The translations under genes and the position numbers were made by a program. A stretch of DNA of 8,667 bases. Source: Parcubacteria group bacterium. Lineage in GTDB: Bacteria > Patescibacteriota > Minisyncoccia > Phycocordibacterales > UBA2163. Shown in pieces: positions 6,333 to 8,667 of the stretch (positions are counted from its first letter, which is position 1; every line of letters starts with the position of its first letter). The notes beneath the pieces are model-generated. The model searched no databases and was not told the origin of the DNA. It saw only the letters and a program-made list of their open reading frames with translations. Location of the stretch: contig JADHUX010000015.1 of NCBI GenBank assembly GCA_016784285.1, positions 1-8,667 of the forward strand, written 5' to 3'.

Positions 6333-6448
6333 AAGTGTATGGTTTCATGCACACTTTAGTAAAGGTCGTTTGTTCTGCTATAGCAGGGCAAGATAATTTT
6401 AATAGTGTTAAATGCCTAGGCAATCCTGTTTGATTTTTTGAAAATCGA
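6333..6448 (+). promoter_or_regulatory. Structured leader upstream of the MscS-like gene
   Basis: About 116 nt with several self-complementary segments. A 9-bp stem with a GC bulge lies at 6333-6341/6346-6356. CTGC-TATA-GCAG is at 6375-6386, the palindrome TGCCTAGGCA at 6413-6422, and GATTTT-TTG-AAAATC at 6432-6446 ends two bases before the first start codon. The last hairpin could affect initiation. It does not match any riboswitch class I can recall, and it is not a tRNA. Confidence 0.4.
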
Positions 6449-7153
6449 ATGGGGCAAATTAAAAGCATGTTAATACAAACATGGAGCGAAGTCTTAACCG
6501 GGTCATTTCAAGATCTATGGCTTGGAGTTATAGAATTCGTACCAAATCTTATAATAGCGCTTGTTATATTCATCATAGGGTGGATAATAGGTGCAGTACT
6601 CGGACGAGTAGTAGATCAAATCGTAAGATCTCTAAAGGTAGACAATGCCCTAAGAGGTGCTGGACTTGATGACGCTTTCGGACGAGCGGGCTTTGATCTT
6701 AATTCAGGCCGATTTTTAGGAGGTCTAGTTAAGTGGTTCGTTATAATCGTATTTCTAGTAGCATCTTTAGATGTTCTTGGACTTACACAAGTTAATACAT
6801 TCCTACAAGAAGTTGTATTGCTATACCTACCACAGGTTATAGTAGCAGTACTTATCCTTCTAGTAGCAGCAGTTATTGCTGAAGTAATGCAAAGACTTGT
6901 TATAGGTGGAGCAAAAGCAGCTCATATGAAGTCATTCAACTTCCTTGGAAGTGTGACTAAGTGGGCTATCTGGATTTTCGCAATCCTTGCAGCTTTGTTC
7001 CAACTTGGAGTAGCAGCAGCGTTCGTGCAGACACTCTTCACAGGTGTTGTTGTAGCTCTAGCTCTTGCTCTTGGACTATCTTTCGGTCTTGGAGGACAGG
7101 ACGCAGCAGGAAAGTATATAGATAAGCTGAAAAGCGATATCTCAGACAGATAA
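6449..7153 (+). CDS. MscS-like mechanosensitive channel TM-helix protein lacking the cytoplasmic domain
   Basis: 234 residues, integral membrane protein. Hydrophobic segments lie at about 28-51, 93-111, 122-146, 169-187 and 190-213. The motif PNLIIALVIFIIGWIIGAVLGRVV (32-55) and the spacing of repeated amphipathic segments (VDNALRGAGLDDAFGRAG, 64-81) are typical of the 'conserved TM helix' relatives of MscS. The last helix, Gly/Ala-rich and ending LGLSFGLGGQDAAGKYID, resembles the pore-lining helix. The chain stops about 15 residues later with a charged tail, so the beta and cage domains of true MscS are absent. Role in osmotic relief is inferred. The start may instead be the ATG at 6467 (MLIQTW), which begins the conserved part; neither has a good Shine-Dalgarno. 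Its C-terminal end and terminator recur in degraded form at 8464-8581. Confidence 0.85.
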   Translation: MGQIKSMLIQTWSEVLTGSFQDLWLGVIEFVPNLIIALVIFIIGWIIGAVLGRVVDQIVRSLKVDNALRGAGLDDAFGRAGFDLNSGRFLGGLVKWFVIIVFLVASLDVLGLTQVNTFLQEVVLLYLPQVIVAVLILLVAAVIAEVMQRLVIGGAKAAHMKSFNFLGSVTKWAIWIFAILAALFQLGVAAAFVQTLFTGVVVALALALGLSFGLGGQDAAGKYIDKLKSDISDR

Positions 7154-7183
7154 GCATAGCAGTACGAAAATAGCATTATTTTA

Positions 7184-7218
7184 AAACCACCCGCGGCGTA
7201 AGTTGTGGGTGGTTTGTC
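7184..7218 (+). terminator. Intrinsic terminator after the MscS-like gene
   Basis: AAACCACCCGC (7184-7194) pairs with GTGGGTGGTTT (7205-7215), 11 bp with one G-U and a 10-nt loop. A better-preserved relative lies at 8550-8581. Confidence 0.8.
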
Positions 7219-7311
7219 ATTTGCGGAAAACAAAGGTCTTCCCTCGCGCTTAAGGTCGTTCCTTGAGGAGGAATGTAGCGTAGCGAAATGACGGGAAAGG
7301 TGCGACCTTGG
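7219..7311 (+). repeat. REP-like palindromic element, copy A
   Basis: A 93-bp intergenic element. It shares its start (ATTTGCGG, AAAGGTCTTCCCTCG), a GTAGCGTAGCGAA core and its end (ACGG, AAGGTGCGACCTTGG) with the inverted copy at 8257-8312, with about 30 extra bases in the middle. It holds two perfect AAGG-N5-CCTT palindromes, at 7252-7264 and 7297-7309, and a near-perfect one at 7233-7245. AAGGTCG (7252) can also pair with CGACCTT (7303), folding the right two thirds into one large hairpin. Confidence 0.65.
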
Positions 7312-7333
7312 TATGTGGGGGGGGTAATAAAAT

Positions 7334-7362
7334 TTGCATAGCCATATTAACAGTGATATTGT
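7334..7362 (+). promoter_or_regulatory. Promoter of the 65-residue gene
   Basis: -35 TTGCAT (7334-7339), a 17-bp spacer and -10 TATTGT (7357-7362) with the extended TG (7354-7355). The -10 ends 6 nt before the ATG at 7369, predicting a leaderless mRNA. A run of eight Gs (7317-7324) lies just upstream. Confidence 0.6.
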
Positions 7363-7368
7363 CTAACT

Positions 7369-7566
7369 ATGAGTGTAACTAAAATATATAAACCAACCTC
7401 CTTAGAAAAGAAATCGCTCGAAAGAGCAAGAAAAAATCTCGCAAAAGGTGAAAATATAACATTGTCAGAATTAAAAAGACTTGGAAGTTCAGAGATAACT
7501 TCACGAATGATTAAGAAAATGAAAAAGACAAAAAAGCTCAATAGATCTGAATTTGTAAGTATATAA
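7369..7566 (+). CDS. Small basic protein, unrecognised
   Basis: 65 residues. The first half reads like a helix-turn-helix pair (SLEKKSLERARKNLAKGENITLSELKRLG, 11-39). The second half is strongly basic (MIKKMKKTKKLNRSEF, 47-62). The ERARKNLAKGENITLSELK segment recalls small antitoxin or DNA-binding proteins, but no toxin partner is adjacent: the next gene is 266 bases away behind a terminator. It has its own promoter and a terminator. I do not assign a function; nucleic-acid binding is plausible from charge alone. Confidence 0.6.
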   Translation: MSVTKIYKPTSLEKKSLERARKNLAKGENITLSELKRLGSSEITSRMIKKMKKTKKLNRSEFVSI

Positions 7567-7568
7567 AA

Positions 7569-7577
7569 TGTGGATAG
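7569..7577 (-). promoter_or_regulatory. Near-match DnaA box (CTATCCACA on minus strand)
   Basis: Differs from TTATCCACA at the first base only. It lies two bases after the stop of the 65-residue gene, like the other copies that follow stop codons. Confidence 0.3.
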
Positions 7578-7605
7578 ATAATCATCAGAAATAAAAAATA
7601 TCTTA

Positions 7606-7628
7606 ATATCAAGGGCTACCCTTGATAT
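7606..7628. repeat. Perfect 10-bp hairpin containing an AAGG-N5-CCTT palindrome
   Basis: ATATCAAGGG (7606-7615) and CCCTTGATAT (7619-7628) pair perfectly around CTA. The centre is AAGG-GCTAC-CCTT. No T-tract follows, so it is not a terminator in itself, but it lies upstream of one and could protect the mRNA end. Confidence 0.7.
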
Positions 7629-7640
7629 GACTATTTGATC

Positions 7641-7679
7641 AAAACCTACCTCAATTTTGATGGAATTGGGTGGTTTTTG
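7641..7679 (+). terminator. Intrinsic terminator after the 65-residue gene
   Basis: AAAACC-T-ACC-T-CAATT (7641-7656) pairs with AATTGGGTGGTTTT (7664-7677), 14 bp with two single-base bulges, then a T-run. An overlapping 10-bp palindrome, TTTGATCAAA, lies at 7634-7643. Confidence 0.72.
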
Positions 7680-7696
7680 TAGAAAAAGACCTACTC

Positions 7697-7713
7697 CCAA
7701 GGGCAGTCCTTGG
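7697..7713. repeat. CCAAGG-N5-CCTTGG palindrome upstream of a promoter
   Basis: CCAAGG (7697-7702) and CCTTGG (7708-7713) with loop GCAGT. It ends 12 bases before the -35 box at 7726. It could be an operator or simply another member of the repeat family. Confidence 0.6.
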
Positions 7714-7725
7714 TGGCAAAAATAT

Positions 7726-7753
7726 TTGACTTTTCTATAAAATATACTATTCT
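7726..7753 (+). promoter_or_regulatory. Promoter of the 113-residue gene
   Basis: TTGACT (7726-7731) with TATTCT (7748-7753) at 16-bp spacing. The overlapping TATACT (7743-7748) is a better hexamer but only 11 bp from the -35. The 13 bases AAATATTTGACTT around the -35 recur at 8330-8342. The resulting leader would be about 70 nt, with a hairpin GTTCTA-N7-TAGAAC at 7792-7810. Confidence 0.5.
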
Positions 7754-7820
7754 ACATCTAGATTCAAAAAGTAAAAAAACTTAAAAATTTAGTTCTAAAA
7801 CAAATAGAACCTTAATCTGA

Positions 7821-7826
7821 AAGGAG
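7821..7826 (+). promoter_or_regulatory. Shine-Dalgarno AAGGAG deciding the start at 7833
   Basis: The only strong ribosome binding site before a gene in the window. Spacing to the ATG at 7833 is 6 nt, which is ideal. The in-frame TTG at 7827 directly abuts it and is therefore unlikely to be used. Confidence 0.85.
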
Positions 7827-7832
7827 TTGGTT

Positions 7833-8174
7833 ATGCGTGGACGTTATTTAAAAACAAATTTAGAGAAAATTTCTAAAAAGACGGGAATGGAAAGTTGGAA
7901 GATTAATGCCATTCTTGGATTGGATTTACCAGAAGAAATGTTTTTAGAGTACGAAGGCAGAGATATTGCAGATCTTATAGATAATGTATACTGTAATACT
8001 GTTACAGGAAGTGATTGTTGTGCGAAAGTCAGGATTTTAGCAACATTATCTATGATAAAATTGTGTAAAAAAGAAAGTGATTTTATTATAGTAATTAATC
8101 GTCTCATAATAGATTCCTTTGAAAGGTCTTTGGCGGTTAGGGAATTTGCACAGTTTCTTGAAAAGAAAGAATAA
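7833..8174 (+). CDS. Unrecognised 113-residue soluble protein
   Basis: 113 residues from the ATG with the good Shine-Dalgarno. No signal peptide or membrane segment. The N-terminus is basic and helix-turn-helix-like (NLEKISKKTGMESWKINAILGL, 9-30). An acidic stretch DLPEEMFLEYEGRDIADLID (31-50) follows, then a cysteine-containing middle (C54, C62, C63, C78) and helices SDFIIVINRLIIDSFERSLAVREFAQFLEKK. The double cysteine is notable in a predicted cytoplasmic protein, but no zinc-finger spacing is evident. Own promoter, leader and terminator make it a single-gene unit. It is flanked by repeats on both sides, which suggests an accessory locus. No family recognised. Confidence 0.75.
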   Translation: MRGRYLKTNLEKISKKTGMESWKINAILGLDLPEEMFLEYEGRDIADLIDNVYCNTVTGSDCCAKVRILATLSMIKLCKKESDFIIVINRLIIDSFERSLAVREFAQFLEKKE

Positions 8175-8198
8175 AAAAAGATTACATTTGTTCATATG

Positions 8199-8240
8199 TC
8201 GCAGTAGGGATTTTTTAAAAAACCTTACTGCGATATTTTG
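8199..8240 (+). terminator. Intrinsic terminator after the 113-residue gene
   Basis: TCGCAGTAGGG (8199-8209) pairs with CCTTACTGCGA (8223-8233), 11 bp with one G-U. The inner TTTTTTAAAAAA can extend the stem. A T-rich tail follows. Confidence 0.8.
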
Positions 8241-8256
8241 TTTTATGTATTTGCCC

Positions 8257-8312
8257 CCAAGGTCTCACCTCCGTCCGCTTCGCTACCCGAGGAAAAACCT
8301 TTTCCCGCAAAT
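8257..8312 (-). repeat. REP-like palindromic element, copy B (inverted)
   Basis: Read on the minus strand it starts ATTTGCGGGAAAAGG, continues with a GGTAGCGAAGCGG core and ends ACGGAGGTGAGACCTTGG, following copy A at 7219-7311 but shorter. Its AGG-N5-CCT palindromes (8259-8271 and 8289-8301) are each one arm base short of perfect. A and B bracket the two small genes in opposite orientation. Confidence 0.6.
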
Positions 8313-8334
8313 ACTACACTTCCTCGCCAAATAT

Positions 8335-8363
8335 TTGACTTATTTACCAGTACCGAGTATACT
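8335..8363 (+). promoter_or_regulatory. Strong promoter with no intact gene behind it
   Basis: TTGACT (8335-8340), a 17-bp spacer and TATACT (8358-8363). Transcription would start near 8370. Downstream come a GGGGAGG ribosome-binding-like run (8407-8413), no well-placed start codon, a hairpin ACCGCT-AAGCTG-AGCGGT (8443-8460) followed by TTT, and then the MscS-like remnant. Confidence 0.55.
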
Positions 8364-8463
8364 AGTCTCTACGTGTTAAAAGAGAAATTAGTTTAATAGA
8401 TAAGTCGGGGAGGTAACCAATATCTTTTTATTGTGTTATTTTACCGCTAAGCTGAGCGGTTTT

Positions 8464-8523
8464 CAAGATGCAGCAGCAAAATACATAGATAAGCTAAAGA
8501 GTGATATAACAGACGGTAAGTAA
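8464..8523 (+). pseudogene. C-terminal remnant of a second MscS-like gene
   Basis: Encodes QDAAAKYIDKLKSDITDGK and a TAA stop, against QDAAGKYIDKLKSDISDR in the intact gene at 6449-7153. The similarity runs on through the 3' flank (CAGTACGAAAA and the terminator), spanning 7097-7215 and 8464-8581. Upstream of the Gln codon the resemblance stops almost at once: the frame stays open back to 8404 but has no membrane helices. It is best read as a paralogue deleted down to its last 19 codons. Differences at synonymous positions show that it is not a recent copy. Confidence 0.75.
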
Positions 8524-8549
8524 TACAGTACGAAAAATAATATATTTTA

Positions 8550-8585
8550 AAACCACCCGCGGCTCACGCCGCGGGTGGTTTGTCG
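8550..8585 (+). terminator. Intrinsic terminator of the MscS-like remnant
   Basis: AAACCACCCGCGGC (8550-8563) pairs perfectly with GCCGCGGGTGGTTT (8568-8581) around TCAC, 14 bp. It is homologous to 7184-7215 but better preserved, so it may still be functional. Confidence 0.85.
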
Positions 8586-8587
8586 TC

Positions 8588-8596
8588 ATATCCACA
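8588..8596 (+). promoter_or_regulatory. Near-match DnaA box (ATATCCACA)
   Basis: One mismatch to TTATCCACA at the first base, followed by ACTTAAGA as at 6271-6286. It lies between a terminator and the next promoter. Confidence 0.35.
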
Positions 8597-8626
8597 ACTT
8601 AAGAAAGAAACATTCAATAAATATAG

Positions 8627-8632
8627 TATAAT
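8627..8632 (+). promoter_or_regulatory. -10 box (TATAAT) of the gene running off the window
   Basis: A perfect hexamer ending 9 nt before an ATG at 8642; no clear -35 and no extended TG. It predicts an almost leaderless transcript. Confidence 0.5.
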
Positions 8633-8641
8633 ATATAAATA

Positions 8642-8667
8642 ATGCAAAAAACTTTCACCAAATTTCT
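8642..8667 (+). CDS. Start of a gene continuing beyond the window
   Basis: ATG followed by codons for QKTFTKF with no stop before the window ends. It is supported only by the -10 box just upstream and the break in repeats before it. Too short to identify. Confidence 0.4.

Noticed and set aside
6345..6445. Possible tRNA or known riboswitch before the MscS-like gene
   Set aside because: No cloverleaf, T-arm consensus or aptamer core could be made to fit.
6922..7700. Antisense reading frames at 6922-7233 and 7347-7700
   Set aside because: They run through terminators and repeat element A, have no ribosome binding site, and overlap better-supported genes.
7827..7832. TTG start two codons upstream of 7833
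   Set aside because: It directly abuts the AAGGAG site, leaving no spacing; the ATG at 7833 has ideal spacing.
8119..8379. Forward reading frame across the terminator and repeat element B
   Set aside because: It starts inside the 113-residue gene, crosses its terminator and covers a strong promoter.
1..8667. Recoded TGA (as in some related lineages)
   Set aside because: No gene contains an in-frame TGA, and the tryptophan and glycine codons are ordinary. Absence of TGA stops in nine genes is too small a sample to mean anything.
1..8667. CRISPR array or replication origin
   Set aside because: The repeats are not regularly spaced. DnaA-like boxes are scattered rather than clustered, and no dnaA or dnaN is present.

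Overview
The window looks like an AT-rich, gene-dense fragment of a Candidate Phyla Radiation (Patescibacteria, probably Parcubacteria-like) genome. This rests on family recollection, not on a search. The supporting signs are a REP-associated tyrosine transposase next to short palindromic repeats, an rplJ-rplL pair behind an L10 leader with no rpoB following, a lysine/glutamate-rich extension on L7/L12, a short MscS-like membrane protein without the cytoplasmic domain, and a secreted Ser/Thr-rich protein ending in Ig-like and lamin-tail modules. The standard code fits: no coding region needs a recoded TGA, and every stop seen is TAA or TAG. All genes lie on the + strand.

Layout. 2-664: Y1/RAYT transposase lacking only its extreme N-terminus, its stop codon overlapping a 30-bp repeat. 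728-1192 and 1171-4092: two overlapping genes, a membrane-anchored small protein and a 973-residue exported zinc phospholipase C/P1-nuclease-like protein with Ig-like and lamin-tail domains, closed by a strong terminator. 4177-5553: a ribosomal operon with promoter, L10 leader RNA, rplJ, a long intergenic hairpin, rplL, a second copy of the 30-bp repeat and a terminator. 5607-6242: winged-helix protein fused to a degenerate nucleotidyltransferase-like domain. 6318-7215: structured leader, MscS-like membrane protein and terminator. 7219-8641: an accessory stretch with two inverted copies of a REP-like element, two small unrecognised genes, an orphan strong promoter and the broken C-terminal tail of a second MscS-like gene with its terminator. 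8642-8667: the start of a further gene.

The individual genes are mostly ordinary; the most unusual content is between them. A 13-bp palindrome family, AAGG-N5-CCTT, occurs seven times with perfect arms, against roughly 0.1 expected by base composition. It is found inside the transposase gene, in the 30-bp repeats, in the REP-like element and in hairpins around the small genes. Perfect DnaA-box 9-mers (TTATCCACA) occur three times between genes. Four genes start only 6-9 nt after a -10 box (three of these with an upstream TG), which suggests leaderless or nearly leaderless mRNAs. The ribosomal genes and the 113-residue gene instead have real leaders.
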